NCBI RefSeq assembly: GCF_040451425.1
Contig: NZ_CP144374.1
Location: 744,001 to 808,000, forward strand
DNA length: 64,000 nucleotides
Source of the DNA: Thermodesulfovibrio sp. 3462-1
Lineage (GTDB): Bacteria; Nitrospirota; Thermodesulfovibrionia; Thermodesulfovibrionales; Thermodesulfovibrionaceae
Reading direction: 5' to 3'
Position 1 is the first letter of the stretch; each line of letters starts with the position of its first letter. The notes below the pieces were generated by a model. The model did no database searches. It was not told the origin of the DNA and saw only the letters and a list, made by a program, of their open reading frames with translations. This document shows positions 1 to 9,013 of this stretch, piece after piece. Both the position numbers and the translations under genes were made by a program.

Positions 1-1302
1 ATTTTACTTGTTGGTTTATTAAAAATTAGAAATGAAATTTTAATATGGAGCTCTGTAATATTTTTACTGTTTCTTGCTCTGGTTGTTCCATACTTTGAAG
101 GAGAAGCATTTGGAGAAATGTTTTTAAATGATTTCCTCGCAGTATACTTAAAGCTGATAATAATTTTTGGAGCCATAATTTCTCTGCTTGTGCTTGCTTC
201 TTATTTAAAAGAAAAACTTATTTTGCTTAATGAAAGTATAGCCCTTGTTCTTTTTTCAGCAATTGGCATGATGCTTCTTGTATCTGCAAGAGAACTGATA
301 AGCTTTTTCGTTTCTTTTGAACTTATGTCTCTGAGCATATATATTCTCGTTGGTATAAAAAAATATGATTCAAGGTCAAATGAAGCTGCGGTTAAATATT
401 TCATGCTTGGCGGGCTTTCTTCAGCAATTATGCTTTTTGGAATAGCTTTTCTCTATGGAGCAACAAATACAACAGATTTTTCAGTTATGATAAAAGCTCT
501 TTCAAATCATGTTGCTCTGGCTTATACAGGTCTTGGACTTTTCCTGATCGGACTTTGTTTTAAAATAGCACTTGTTCCATTTCATATGTGGGCACCAGAT
601 GTATATGAAGGGGCTCCAACTCCTGTTACTGCTTTTATATCAACTTTACCGAAAGTTGCTATTCTTGGTGCCTTTGGTAGAGTTTTAGTTGAAATTTTCA
701 AAGGCTACTACATTGACTGGAGCAACTTTCTTATTGTGCTTTCAATTGCTACAATGGCAGTGGGAAATCTTTTTGCTCTTGTTCAGAAAAACATAAAAAG
801 AATGCTTGCCTACTCCAGCATTGCCCATGCAGGTTATATAACAATTGGGTTAATTGTTGGAACATATGCAGGATTTAATGCAGTGGTTGTTTACATGCTG
901 ATTTATACATTTATGAACATTGGTGCCTTTGCGATGGTAGAAGCTTTTAATGAAGAAAATATAGAAAATTATAAAGGACTTCACAAATTTCATCCTGCCC
1001 TTGCCCTGGCAATGTTGATATTTATGTTTTCACTTACAGGAGTGCCTCCAACAGCGGGATTTATAGTAAAATTTAATATTTTTCTTCAGGCAGTAAAAGC
1101 AGGATTTACATGGCTTGTGGTGATTGCCGTTCTTTTTACAGTTGTTTCAGCTTATTACTATTTGAGAATTGTGATGTATATGTATATGAAAGAGCCCGTG
1201 AAATCACCTGCCCCAATTTATTCAAAAGACCTTGAGATAGCAGTTGTTGTCTGTGCAACAGGTGTGATATTACTTGGTATTCTGCCGATATTTTTAATAT
1301 AA
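1..1302 (+). CDS. nuoN: NADH-quinone oxidoreductase subunit N, 5' truncated by window
   Basis: Membrane subunit of respiratory complex I, one of the antiporter-like subunits that carry proton translocation. The reading frame is open from base 1, so the ATG at 118 is internal and the true start lies outside the window. The visible part is almost wholly hydrophobic helices. It carries the family's conserved stretch with KYFMLGGLSSA, then CFKIALVPFHMWAPDVYEGAP and the lysine-rich loop VQKNIKRMLAYSSIAHAGY. The C-terminus at 1302 is complete. The next gene is convergent, so nuoN ends its operon. Family identity is secure; which quinone it uses cannot be read here. Confidence 0.95.
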   Translation: MLLVGLLKIRNEILIWSSVIFLLFLALVVPYFEGEAFGEMFLNDFLAVYLKLIIIFGAIISLLVLASYLKEKLILLNESIALVLFSAIGMMLLVSARELISFFVSFELMSLSIYILVGIKKYDSRSNEAAVKYFMLGGLSSAIMLFGIAFLYGATNTTDFSVMIKALSNHVALAYTGLGLFLIGLCFKIALVPFHMWAPDVYEGAPTPVTAFISTLPKVAILGAFGRVLVEIFKGYYIDWSNFLIVLSIATMAVGNLFALVQKNIKRMLAYSSIAHAGYITIGLIVGTYAGFNAVVVYMLIYTFMNIGAFAMVEAFNEENIENYKGLHKFHPALALAMLIFMFSLTGVPPTAGFIVKFNIFLQAVKAGFTWLVVIAVLFTVVSAYYYLRIVMYMYMKEPVKSPAPIYSKDLEIAVVVCATGVILLGILPIFLI

Positions 1303-1333
1303 TCAATCTTTTATTCAATAATTGGCTGGAAAT

Positions 1334-1750
1334 CTATCTTACAACGAGAACAGGACATGGTGCTTGATTTATAATTTTAGTTATCAGGTCTTTACCAAAT
1401 AACTTTTTGATTGGATTGGTTTTTTCTGCCTGTAAAATTATTAAATCAACATTTTCCTCAACTGCGGCTTCCAGAATTTTTTCCTCAATATCACCTTCTT
1501 GTACTTTTATTTTTACTAAAGCTCTTTCAGATTCAGCAATATCTTTTACTTCATTAAAAAAAATCTTTATATTGCTATTTATTATATCAGCAACATTTTT
1601 AATTCCTGTTAAATGTAAATCTCCATCATAAGGTGGAATTATTTTTAAAATAGTTACCCAGCATCCTTCGTCTTTTGCCAGTTTTATTCCGTATTTTAAA
1701 ACATCATTTGAACCATTTACTGCAATTAATAATTTTCTGTAACCTTTCAT
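1334..1750 (-). CDS. universal stress protein, single domain
   Basis: A 138-residue UspA-fold protein. The N-terminal beta strand KLLIAVNGS, the middle segment DLIILQAEK and the C-terminal strand APCPVLVV are typical of the family. The glycine-rich ATP-binding signature (GxxG then GS/T) of ATP-binding Usp proteins is not evident; the region reads KKLFGKDLITKII, so it may not bind ATP. It overlaps the upstream tandem Usp gene by 4 bases (ATGA), so it is translationally coupled and last in the operon. Cytoplasmic; specific target unknown. Confidence 0.85.
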   Translation of the reverse strand: MKGYRKLLIAVNGSNDVLKYGIKLAKDEGCWVTILKIIPPYDGDLHLTGIKNVADIINSNIKIFFNEVKDIAESERALVKIKVQEGDIEEKILEAAVEENVDLIILQAEKTNPIKKLFGKDLITKIINQAPCPVLVVR

Positions 1751-2604
1751 TTTACAATTATTACAGGTACAGATGAATTAATAATAACTCTTTCTACATT
1801 GCTACCCATGATTGCCTTGTCAACACCTTTCCATCCATATGTTCCCATAATGATTAAATCGCAAAGCATTAAATTAGCTATTTGAACGATTTTTTCCGAT
1901 ATTGAACCTTCATGAACAATCTTTTTTACAGGAACATTAAATTTTAAAGCAATTTGCTCAGCTTCTGAAAGAATTTTTTTTGCCTCCTCAATTAAAGCAT
2001 GTTTTATAGATTCGGTACTGAAAAACTCCATCATTTCCTGATACTTTGGAATTACATAAATTACAGAAATTGTAGCATTCTCTATTTTTGCAAGTTCACA
2101 CGCTCTTTGAAGAGCCTTTTTACTGTATTCAGATTCGTCAAAGGCAACAAGAATTGATCTGTAACTTAATTCATCAGATGTAGAAGTCTTTTTTACTACT
2201 ATTACATCTACTGGGGATTCCACAATAACTTTATAGGTAGTGCTACCTAAAATAAGCTTCTTAAGTCCTTTTTTACCATAAGTTCCCATAATTATTAAAT
2301 CTGCTTTTTTATCTTCTGCTACTTGTAAAATTACATCAGGAGCATCTCCTTCACATATTATAAGTTCTGCCTGTATGTTGTATTTCTCTGATACTTCCTG
2401 TGTCATCTGATAACAGATCTGTTTACCCAGTATTAATCTTTGTTCCCTCTGTTCAGGACTTATAATAAATTCTTCTTCGTCAAAATATACTGCATGAACC
2501 ATTATTATGTGACCCCCATGCTTTTTTACCCATCTGACAGCTTCAAACAGAGCAGCTTTGCTGAAATCTGAACCATCAAAGGCTACTAAAATATTGCTAT
2601 ACAT
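1747..2604 (-). CDS. tandem-domain universal stress protein
   Basis: A 285-residue protein made of two UspA domains, about residues 1-138 and 146-285. Each half begins with a strand of the type ILVAFDGSDFSKAAL or ILVAFDESEYSKKAL. Each half carries an ATP-binding type signature, GTYGKKGLKKLILGST and GTYGWKGVDKAIMGS, and ends in a PVxVIVVK or PVPVIIVK strand. Tandem Usp proteins are a known form that mimics the homodimer. It is the fourth gene of the TauE-type operon, and a good SD (AGGAGGC) precedes the start. A role in energy or redox stress is inferred from family and context only. Confidence 0.9.
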   Translation of the reverse strand: MYSNILVAFDGSDFSKAALFEAVRWVKKHGGHIIMVHAVYFDEEEFIISPEQREQRLILGKQICYQMTQEVSEKYNIQAELIICEGDAPDVILQVAEDKKADLIIMGTYGKKGLKKLILGSTTYKVIVESPVDVIVVKKTSTSDELSYRSILVAFDESEYSKKALQRACELAKIENATISVIYVIPKYQEMMEFFSTESIKHALIEEAKKILSEAEQIALKFNVPVKKIVHEGSISEKIVQIANLMLCDLIIMGTYGWKGVDKAIMGSNVERVIINSSVPVIIVK

Positions 2605-2621
2605 TAATTTGCCTCCTTAAA

Positions 2622-3386
2622 TTAATGAGCTTTTCCAGCTTTCTTAAACAGTACACCTACTGAAAAACCAGCCAGTATTGCAATTAATATACAAACAATT
2701 CCATAAAACAGTGAGTTATTTTTTGCCATATTTGAAAGCATTTTTAATATTCCAACTTTTTCTACGTTAATCTGGGCTTGAGCAGTATCAATAACTTTTC
2801 CATCTTTTATTTCATAAGCAGTAACAGTGTATATGCCAGGCGGAGCCTGATAGGGCCACTGAATTAAAGTATAATAATGAGTCTGTCCGTTTTCCTCGTT
2901 TTTTGCAATATCTGCTTTCACATTATATAATTTTGACTTTTCTTTGAATTTAATAAAGTCATTCCACAATTCTTCTTTTTCATTTTCATTTGAAACTGGA
3001 GTAATTTGTGCAAAGTTTTTAAGTGCTGAGTAACCTATTTTATTTTTTACTGCTTCCTGTTCGTTCAAAATGTCTTTTAACTCTTTAGTGCTTCTTAATA
3101 TATAAAGATTTGGAACATTGTCAAATTGAAGATTTTCCACACTCATCCATACAAAATCAAGAACTTTCCCCTTTTTTCTTAACACCTGAGATACATCAGG
3201 AGATGTTATTTTAACAACAATATCTGAGCCAGGTTGAGCTTGCCCCTTCACACTTACCGTAGAACCATGATAAAACAAATCAATAGTAATATGATCGTGA
3301 TTGGCAATCACCGAAATTTTAGCCCATGCATTTGTTGATATAGTGATTAAAAAAATTAAAGACAAAAAAATCATTAATTTTTTCAT
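2622..3386 (-). CDS. TIGR02186-like membrane-anchored periplasmic protein
   Basis: 254 residues with an N-terminal signal sequence (MKKLMIFLSLIFLITI, then NAWA), a long hydrophilic domain of beta-strand character, and one C-terminal membrane helix (about residues 226-247) followed by KKAGKAH. The order of features and the adjacent TauE/SafE gene fit the uncharacterised TIGR02186 family, whose members occur beside sulfite-exporter-type permeases. The gene starts 1 base after the permease gene ends, so they are co-expressed. I infer it is an accessory subunit or periplasmic partner of the permease. The family assignment is from memory of motifs and neighbourhood. Confidence 0.7.
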   Translation of the reverse strand: MKKLMIFLSLIFLITISTNAWAKISVIANHDHITIDLFYHGSTVSVKGQAQPGSDIVVKITSPDVSQVLRKKGKVLDFVWMSVENLQFDNVPNLYILRSTKELKDILNEQEAVKNKIGYSALKNFAQITPVSNENEKEELWNDFIKFKEKSKLYNVKADIAKNEENGQTHYYTLIQWPYQAPPGIYTVTAYEIKDGKVIDTAQAQINVEKVGILKMLSNMAKNNSLFYGIVCILIAILAGFSVGVLFKKAGKAH

Positions 3387-3387
3387 T

Positions 3388-4308
3388 TTAATGTCCTCCT
3401 GCAGGTGATAATAAAATTGATGGTGGTGTAATTAATTCAATAATTATTTTTACTGTAACCATCAATACAAGAATTGCCATTAGAATTCTTAATTGCTCAC
3501 CCTTTATTTTCTTTCCTATAATTGCACCGATCTGGGCTCCAAAGCTTGAGCCAATCAAAAGGAGTATAGCAAGTAAAATATCCACTGTGTGATTTATGTA
3601 TGCCTGAAGAAATGTTACCTCAACGCATGTAAAAAAAATCTGAAAAAGACTCGTTCCTATAACAATGTTCATGGGCATTTTAAGAAGATAAAACATCACT
3701 GGTACCATTAAAAATCCTCCTCCAACACCCATTATTGCTGCAAGAATTCCCACAATATAACCAACTGTAGCGGTTACTAATATGGAATGGGTAACACCTG
3801 ATTTCTTATAATGAATTTGAAAGGGAAGCGATTTGAAAAATTTTGTAATAACTGACTCTTTTTTCTCTTTTTTTTCAACGGTTTTATTTTTGTTTTTGAA
3901 TTTACTAAGACTTTCTATAAGCATGAAAGTTCCTATTACACCAAGCATTATTACATAGGTAATTTTAATTAAGAAGTTTACATTTCCGAGTACTTTAAGA
4001 ATTTTGATTATTTCCACACCTGTTAATCCACCAAGAAATCCTCCAATTAACAAATGAAATCCCATTTTGAAATCAACATTTCCCAACCTCCAGTGAGCAT
4101 ATGTTCCTGAAGTGGATGCTCCTACAATCTGAGCTGCGTCAGTTGCTGCTGCTACAGCAGGTTGAATTCCTAACATCATCAAAAGAGGTGTCATAAGCCA
4201 GCCTCCTCCTACACCAAACAATCCTGAAAGTAATCCAACAGCCAATCCGAGACATACAGGTAAAAATACATTAATACTAGTTAATGCTACAGGTAAGTAA
4301 ATATACAT
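3388..4308 (-). CDS. TauE/SafE-family sulfite/anion exporter
   Basis: Inner-membrane permease of the TauE/SafE family, with two homologous halves. Each half opens with a glycine-rich segment, GLLSGLFGVGGGWLMTP in the first and VGILAAIMGVGGGFLMVP in the second, separated by a charged cytoplasmic loop (KFKNKNKTVEKKEKKE). Members export sulfite, sulfoacetate or related organosulfur anions. I chose the ATG at 4308 because a strong SD (AGGAGG) sits just upstream and it leaves a 14-base gap. A start at 4356 would overlap the preceding gene and add a hydrophilic extension. Substrate is inferred, not shown; sulfite would fit a sulfur-metabolising anaerobe. Confidence 0.88.
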   Translation of the reverse strand: MYIYLPVALTSINVFLPVCLGLAVGLLSGLFGVGGGWLMTPLLMMLGIQPAVAAATDAAQIVGASTSGTYAHWRLGNVDFKMGFHLLIGGFLGGLTGVEIIKILKVLGNVNFLIKITYVIMLGVIGTFMLIESLSKFKNKNKTVEKKEKKESVITKFFKSLPFQIHYKKSGVTHSILVTATVGYIVGILAAIMGVGGGFLMVPVMFYLLKMPMNIVIGTSLFQIFFTCVEVTFLQAYINHTVDILLAILLLIGSSFGAQIGAIIGKKIKGEQLRILMAILVLMVTVKIIIELITPPSILLSPAGGH

Positions 4309-4322
4309 GTTTCCTCCTATTT

Positions 4323-4787
4323 TTATTTCTTTGTCATTGTTATAACCGGACAACAAGCATGTTTTATAAGGTTTTTCAATTTTCTTGCTGATAGTTCGCC
4401 ATTTACAGTAATTTCTGGGCTCAGCAGTACCATTTCAATATGCTGGTTTTTTCTTAAAAAGTTATCAATTGCATTGTAAACTGTATTTTCTGTGTAAACT
4501 ATATCAACCTTAATTCCTGACTGATTGTATTTTTCTTTTAAGTCTTTGAGATTTCTTTGAATTATTTCATTCTGATTCGTTTGTAGTAACTCCACTGCAG
4601 TATTTGATTCACTTGCTTCTGCAAATGTAACTGCAGTCATTAAATCTTCAAATTTTCTTTTTTTAGGATGAATTAACAGCATAGTTATATCCTTATTCAT
4701 AATTTTTGCCAGTTCTTTAGTGTACTGAAAGATTTCATCCATTTTTTCTCCCCACAATACTGTTAGCAAAAGGTGTTTTTTGCTCAT
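4323..4787 (-). CDS. UspA-like protein, divergent
   Basis: 154 residues with the outline of a universal stress protein: N-terminal strand KHLLLTVLW, a helix with EIFQYTKELAKIMN, a strand DITMLLIHP, and a C-terminal strand CCPVITMTKK preceded by LKNLIKHA. The ATP-binding glycine signature is missing. Two adjacent cysteines (HACCPV) lie where other Usp proteins have a single or no Cys. First gene of the operon, directly downstream of the sigma-54-type promoter at 4811-4826. Its SD is poor. Possibly a regulatory or sensory partner of the permease; that is a guess. Confidence 0.7.
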   Translation of the reverse strand: MSKKHLLLTVLWGEKMDEIFQYTKELAKIMNKDITMLLIHPKKRKFEDLMTAVTFAEASESNTAVELLQTNQNEIIQRNLKDLKEKYNQSGIKVDIVYTENTVYNAIDNFLRKNQHIEMVLLSPEITVNGELSARKLKNLIKHACCPVITMTKK

Positions 4788-4810
4788 TTTATTTTCTGTA
4801 TATTTATAAA

Positions 4811-4826
4811 AACAAAAATTGTGCCA
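4811..4826 (-). promoter_or_regulatory. sigma-54 (-24/-12) promoter
   Basis: On the minus strand the sequence reads TGGCAC, five bases, then TTGT, against the consensus TGGCAC-N5-TTGC. GG and GT are exactly 12 bases apart. The predicted transcript start is near 4800, about 13 bases before the first operon gene. The adjacent regulator gene encodes a sigma-54 activator with GAFTGA, which supports the call. Confidence 0.75.
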
Positions 4827-4878
4827 CCTGGATTTTTTTGATATTATTTAATTTTTGAAGGAAGGGAACGAGAGATAC

Positions 4879-4895
4879 TGTTTTATTTTGAAACA
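4879..4895. promoter_or_regulatory. candidate enhancer site (inverted repeat)
   Basis: TGTTT and AAACA flank a 7-base spacer, giving a 17-base dyad about 80-95 bases upstream of the predicted start of the sigma-54 promoter. That is a normal distance for an activator-binding site. The region is AT-rich, so a dyad of this size could be chance. Confidence 0.4.
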
Positions 4896-4908
4896 ATAAT
4901 GAACAATT

Positions 4909-6246
4909 TTATTTATTATCCGATTTCAGTATTCTCCATAAACTTGTTCGTGAGATGCCAAGAAGTTCTGCAGTTTTAGTTTTATTGCCTCCTGTAATTT
5001 CTAAAATTTTTTCTGCATATTCTTTATTTAATTCATCTATAGTTTTTATATTACCATGCTGTATTGTTTCTATTTTAAACAGTGAAAGAGTAGGTGGGAG
5101 ACTTTCTACGGTAATATATTGAGTTTTTTCAAGTATTATGGCTCTTTCAATTATATTTTCAAGTTCTCTTACATTGCCTGGAAAACTATAGTGTATCAGA
5201 ATATCCATTGCTTCTTTTGTAAATCCTTTGATTTTCTTGTTGTATTTTGGTAGATGTTTCTGTAAAAAGAATTTGCTTAACGGCTCAATGTCTTCTTTTC
5301 TTTCTCTTAAAGGTGGAATATAGATCTCCATCACATTAAGACGATAATAAAGGTCTTCACGGAATCTTTTCTCCTGGATAGCTTTTTTCACATCCTGATT
5401 TGTTGCTGCGATAAATCTTACATTAACCTTTATGGGTTTTGTGCCTCCAACTCGGAAAAATTCTCCTTCTTCTATAACCCTAAGAAGCTTTGCCTGGAGA
5501 TTGGGGCTCATTTCAGCAATCTCATCCAAAAAAAGACTGCCTCCGTCAGCTACCTCTATTAATCCCTGTTTCTGTTTTATTGCTCCTGTGAATGCTCCTT
5601 TTTCATGACCAAAAAGCTCGCTGCTGAGTAATTCTTCTGTTAAAGTAGCGCAGTTGATAGACAAAAAAGGCATATCCTTTCTTTTACTTGTATAGTGAAT
5701 AAGTTTTGCTATGAAACTTTTACCGACTCCACTTTCTCCTGTAAGAAGAACATTGCAATCTGAATTTTTTATCTGTTCAATAATATTTAGGATATTTTTC
5801 ATGCTTTCACTTTTACCAATGAAAGAGGTTTTTTTGTTTATTTCAAGAAATGTTTTTAATGCTATATTTTGTCTTTCAAGAATTTTTTTTTCCTTAATCT
5901 TGGAAATTTTGAGAATTAATTCATCCAGATCAAAGGGTTTTGTAATATAGTCATATGCTCCTTTTTTCATAGCTTCAACTGCTGAGGCAATGCTTCCAAA
6001 ACCTGTAATTATAACAATTTCAATATCTGGCTCTTTTTTCTTGGCTATTTCAAGAAGTTGAATCCCGTCAATCTCAGGCATTTTAATATCTGTTATGAGA
6101 ACATCAAATTTGTCTTTTTCAAGCATTCTGAAAGCTTCAAGTCCGTTGGTAACTCCTTCTACTTCATAGCCTTCTGCCTTAAGAGCGTATACAAGATGTT
6201 TTAATGTGATTTCTTCATCTTCTGCAACAAGAATTTTAAAGTTCAT
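4909..6246 (-). CDS. sigma-54-dependent response regulator (NtrC family)
   Basis: 445 residues in three domains. The receiver (about 1-120) has the phosphoacceptor Asp in DVLITDIKMPEIDG and a conserved Lys in ITKPFD. The AAA+ domain (about 140-370) has Walker A GESGVGKS, the sigma-54 contact loop GAFTGA, and Walker B LFLDEIAE. A Fis-type helix-turn-helix closes the protein (NKTKTAELLGISRTSLWRI). It overlaps the upstream kinase gene by 11 bases and so forms a classical pair with it. The sigma-54 promoter just beyond its 3' end makes the Usp/TauE operon the obvious target. Signal unknown. Confidence 0.95.
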   Translation of the reverse strand: MNFKILVAEDEEITLKHLVYALKAEGYEVEGVTNGLEAFRMLEKDKFDVLITDIKMPEIDGIQLLEIAKKKEPDIEIVIITGFGSIASAVEAMKKGAYDYITKPFDLDELILKISKIKEKKILERQNIALKTFLEINKKTSFIGKSESMKNILNIIEQIKNSDCNVLLTGESGVGKSFIAKLIHYTSKRKDMPFLSINCATLTEELLSSELFGHEKGAFTGAIKQKQGLIEVADGGSLFLDEIAEMSPNLQAKLLRVIEEGEFFRVGGTKPIKVNVRFIAATNQDVKKAIQEKRFREDLYYRLNVMEIYIPPLRERKEDIEPLSKFFLQKHLPKYNKKIKGFTKEAMDILIHYSFPGNVRELENIIERAIILEKTQYITVESLPPTLSLFKIETIQHGNIKTIDELNKEYAEKILEITGGNKTKTAELLGISRTSLWRILKSDNK

Positions 6247-7795
6247 AAGATGTTCCCGGTAATAAAATTCTAAAGGTTGTTCCTTTGCCTTCTATACTCT
6301 CTACAAATATTTTACCATTGTGCTTTTGAATAATATTATAAACTATTGCAAGACCGAGACCTGTACCTCTATTTTTTGTAGTAAAAAAAGGTTCAAATAT
6401 CTTTTCTAATTTGTCAGCAGGAATTCCGATTCCTGTATCTGATACAGATATTTCTACAAAGTCGTTTTTCTCTAAAATTTTTAATTTTATCTGTCCGTCC
6501 TCATGCATTGCATCTATTGCATTATCAAAAAGATTAAAAAATACTCTTTCCAGTTGATCCGGGTCAGCAGTGATTACAATTTCTTCTGGAATTTCTTTTA
6601 AATCTATATTTTTAAAGTTTCTCTGTTTGATTATTGAATTAGAGGCTTTTAAAATAATATCTTTTATTCTTACCTTTTTAAAAACTGGCTCTTTACCTCT
6701 TGCAAATTCAAGTAAATCTTCTATAATTCTTTTTACTCGTGCAATTTCATGGGATACATCATTTAAAATCTCATTAACAAATGCAGAAGGCTCTTTTAAC
6801 TCTTTTTGTAAAATTTGTACTGAAATATAAATATTGTTCAGAGGATTGTTTAATTCGTGGGCTACTCCTGTAGCAAGAGTACCAATTGCAGCGAGCTTTT
6901 TTGATTGAAAAAGTTGTTTATTTTTCTCTTCAAGTTCTATTTTTCTTTGCATAAGCTTGTTTTCCATTTCATTGATTTTTCTGATAAGTAAATCAATTTC
7001 ATCTTTTTTAGAACCATTAGAAATCTGAATAAATTTACCCTCACCAACTTTTTCCACCACAGAAGTTACTAAATTTAATCTTTTTATGATATTTTTTCCC
7101 ACGATCCAAAAAATTCCATTGCCGCCTAAAAAAAACAATGTAAGGAATAGAAAAAACATTCCATATGATCGCTTCATTACTTTCTCAATATTGTCCCTTG
7201 AAATTTGATCAATTTTTTTTGATATATTTACAATTTCTTCTCCTGTTTTTCTGAGCTCTTGGATATTGTTATCAAGTTTTTTTAATAAAACAATCAGTTC
7301 TTTATTGTCTTCTGTGCTGGATTGCTTTAGAAAATCTATTACTGCACCTGGATTTTCTAACAGTGCAGAGTTTATAAGGATTAATTCTTTAGTTTTGAAT
7401 ATCTTATTTTTGTCAAGTTCCTTTTTAATCTGGCTAATTAAAATTAATAATTCATTGAATTTTTGCCTGTAATGAGCAATTAAATTTTTAAGATTATGTA
7501 GATATCCTGAGCTGTCGTATGGAAGATTGTTATTTACAATATCGTCCATTTCATCAAGATAGTTGTATAGTATTTTCATTTCTTTATTAGATTCTCTATA
7601 ACCGAAAAGAAAAAAGTTTTTTTCATGTCTTCTTATTTGTAAAGATTTACTTTTTATTACATCAGATACTTCCAATTGTTGAATTTCATGTATTATTCTG
7701 GAAAAATTTAAAAATTCAAAAATACTTAAAATTACTACAATTGAAATGCTAATTCCCAATCCAATAAAAATTTTATTTTTAATAGTGAATTGCAT
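6236..7795 (-). CDS. membrane sensor histidine kinase
   Basis: 519 residues. Two membrane helices (about 9-28 and 213-235) bracket a roughly 185-residue extracytoplasmic helical sensor domain. Next come a HAMP-like linker, a coiled-coil stretch, and a HisKA domain with the phosphorylated His in [12 protein letters not shown]. The ATP-binding domain has N box [11 protein letters not shown]1 DTGIGIP, F box FEPFFTT and G2 GTGLGLA. The sensor part contains [14 protein letters not shown], resembling the four-helix-bundle or HBM-type sensors of other kinases. It is the first gene of the kinase-regulator pair. No SD is visible and a -10-like box lies 8 bases before the ATG. Confidence 0.93.
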   Translation of the reverse strand: MQFTIKNKIFIGLGISISIVVILSIFEFLNFSRIIHEIQQLEVSDVIKSKSLQIRRHEKNFFLFGYRESNKEMKILYNYLDEMDDIVNNNLPYDSSGYLHNLKNLIAHYRQKFNELLILISQIKKELDKNKIFKTKELILINSALLENPGAVIDFLKQSSTEDNKELIVLLKKLDNNIQELRKTGEEIVNISKKIDQISRDNIEKVMKRSYGMFFLFLTLFFLGGNGIFWIVGKNIIKRLNLVTSVVEKVGEGKFIQISNGSKKDEIDLLIRKINEMENKLMQRKIELEEKNKQLFQSKKLAAIGTLATGVAHELNNPLNNIYISVQILQKELKEPSAFVNEILNDVSHEIARVKRIIEDLLEFARGKEPVFKKVRIKDIILKASNSIIKQRNFKNIDLKEIPEEIVITADPDQLERVFFNLFDNAIDAMHEDGQIKLKILEKNDFVEISVSDTGIGIPADKLEKIFEPFFTTKNRGTGLGLAIVYNIIQKHNGKIFVESIEGKGTTFRILLPGTSYEL

Positions 7796-7802
7796 CTATT
7801 TT

Positions 7803-7832
7803 ATTCTATAAATATCATTAAACTTAAAACAA
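7803..7832 (-). promoter_or_regulatory. sigma-70-type promoter for the kinase gene, leaderless arrangement
   Basis: Minus strand: TTGTTT, 18 bases, TAGAAT. The end of the -10 box is 8 bases before the ATG of the kinase gene and there is no SD, so the transcript probably starts at or next to the start codon. Confidence 0.5.
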
Positions 7833-7857
7833 GATGTTTGTATAAAATTTTAAATCA

Positions 7858-7900
7858 TTGACAAAATCATTGTGTTTTTTATATCTTAGTAAGTGCTTAC
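7858..7900 (+). promoter_or_regulatory. promoter with palindromic operator for the RND efflux genes
   Basis: A perfect -35 TTGACA (7858-7863) is followed after 16 bases by TATATC. Over the expected start lies GTAAG-TG-CTTAC (7889-7900), a 12-base inverted repeat placed where a repressor such as a TetR or MarR protein would block transcription. No repressor gene is nearby, so it would act in trans. The SD AAGGGGG follows. Confidence 0.6.
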
Positions 7901-7924
7901 ATGCTGATATTCTAAGGGGGCAAA

Positions 7925-9013
7925 ATGAATACAATGAAAATAATTTCATTGATTTTTTGTTTTTTTCTTCTTTTTTCCTGTTCAAAATCTCCTAAACAGA
8001 AGCACATGCCTTCAGTTCCTGTTATTGTTTCTCAAGCAATTATTAAAGATGTGCCAGTTCAGATTACAGCAATAGGGAATGTGGAGGCTTATTCTTCAGT
8101 TACAATAAAATCAAGAGTTGAAGGACAGCTTATTAAAGCAAACTTTAAAGAGGGAGATGAGGTCCATAAGGGACAACTTCTTTTTGTGGTTGATCCAAAA
8201 CCATTTGAAGAAGCTGTGAGACAGGCTGAGGCAAATCTTTTAAGAGACAAAGCACAGCTTGAATTTGCTCGTGCTGATCTTGAAAGGTATGATGAACTTG
8301 TAAAAGAAGAGCTTGTTTCAAGACAACAGTATGAAAAAATAAGAACAACTTATGAATCTCTTAAAGCAACTGTAAAAGCAGACCAGGCAATTCTTGAAAA
8401 TGCAAGATTGCAACTTAATTATTGCTATATCTATTCGCCAATTGATGGCAAAATTGGTTCATTGCTTGTTCATCCAGGAAATATGATAAAGGCAAATGAC
8501 ACTCAGATTGCTATAATAAATCAAATTGTTCCAATATTTGTCCGTTTTTCAGTTCCAGAACAAGAGCTTTTAAGAATAAGGAAAGCAATGTCTCAGGGAT
8601 TGCTTAAAACAGAAGTTGTTGTTAAAGGTACTGATACCAGCTATACTGCACAGGGTAAGGTTGTTTTTATTGACAATGCTGTTGATGTAGCAACAGGAAC
8701 AGTCAAGCTTAAGGCTGAGTTTGCCAATAAAGATAAAATGCTCTGGCCCGGACAGTTTGTTAATGTTGTTTTAACTTTGGGGGTTAAGAAAAATGCAGTG
8801 GTAATTCCATACAGAGCTCTTCAGACAGGTCAAAAAGGTCAGTATGTATGGGTTGTTAAAGAGGATAAAACTGCTGAAATAAGAGAAGTTACCCCTGGGT
8901 TGAGATTTGGCGATGATGTAGTAATTGAAAAAGGACTTAATGCTGGAGAAATTGTTGTTGTTGATGGACAGTTGAGACTAACACCTGGAGTAAAAGTGGA
9001 GATCAAAAAATAA
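7925..9013 (+). CDS. RND efflux periplasmic adaptor (membrane fusion lipoprotein)
   Basis: 362 residues. A lipoprotein signal ends in LLFSC (Cys about residue 19), so the mature protein is a lipid-anchored periplasmic adaptor. The barrel-sandwich lipoyl halves are visible as SVTIKSRVEGQL and NYCYIYSPIDGKIG, with an alpha-helical hairpin between them (KAQLEFARADLERYDELVK). The beta-barrel and membrane-proximal domains follow. It joins the inner-membrane pump to an outer-membrane channel. Its TAA overlaps the pump ATG by one base. No TolC-type channel gene is in the window. Confidence 0.93.
   Translation: MNTMKIISLIFCFFLLFSCSKSPKQKHMPSVPVIVSQAIIKDVPVQITAIGNVEAYSSVTIKSRVEGQLIKANFKEGDEVHKGQLLFVVDPKPFEEAVRQAEANLLRDKAQLEFARADLERYDELVKEELVSRQQYEKIRTTYESLKATVKADQAILENARLQLNYCYIYSPIDGKIGSLLVHPGNMIKANDTQIAIINQIVPIFVRFSVPEQELLRIRKAMSQGLLKTEVVVKGTDTSYTAQGKVVFIDNAVDVATGTVKLKAEFANKDKMLWPGQFVNVVLTLGVKKNAVVIPYRALQTGQKGQYVWVVKEDKTAEIREVTPGLRFGDDVVIEKGLNAGEIVVVDGQLRLTPGVKVEIKK

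Noticed and set aside
4309-4356. Upstream start for the TauE-type permease
   Set aside because: It would overlap the preceding gene and lacks an SD, whereas ATG 4308 has AGGAGG at the right distance.
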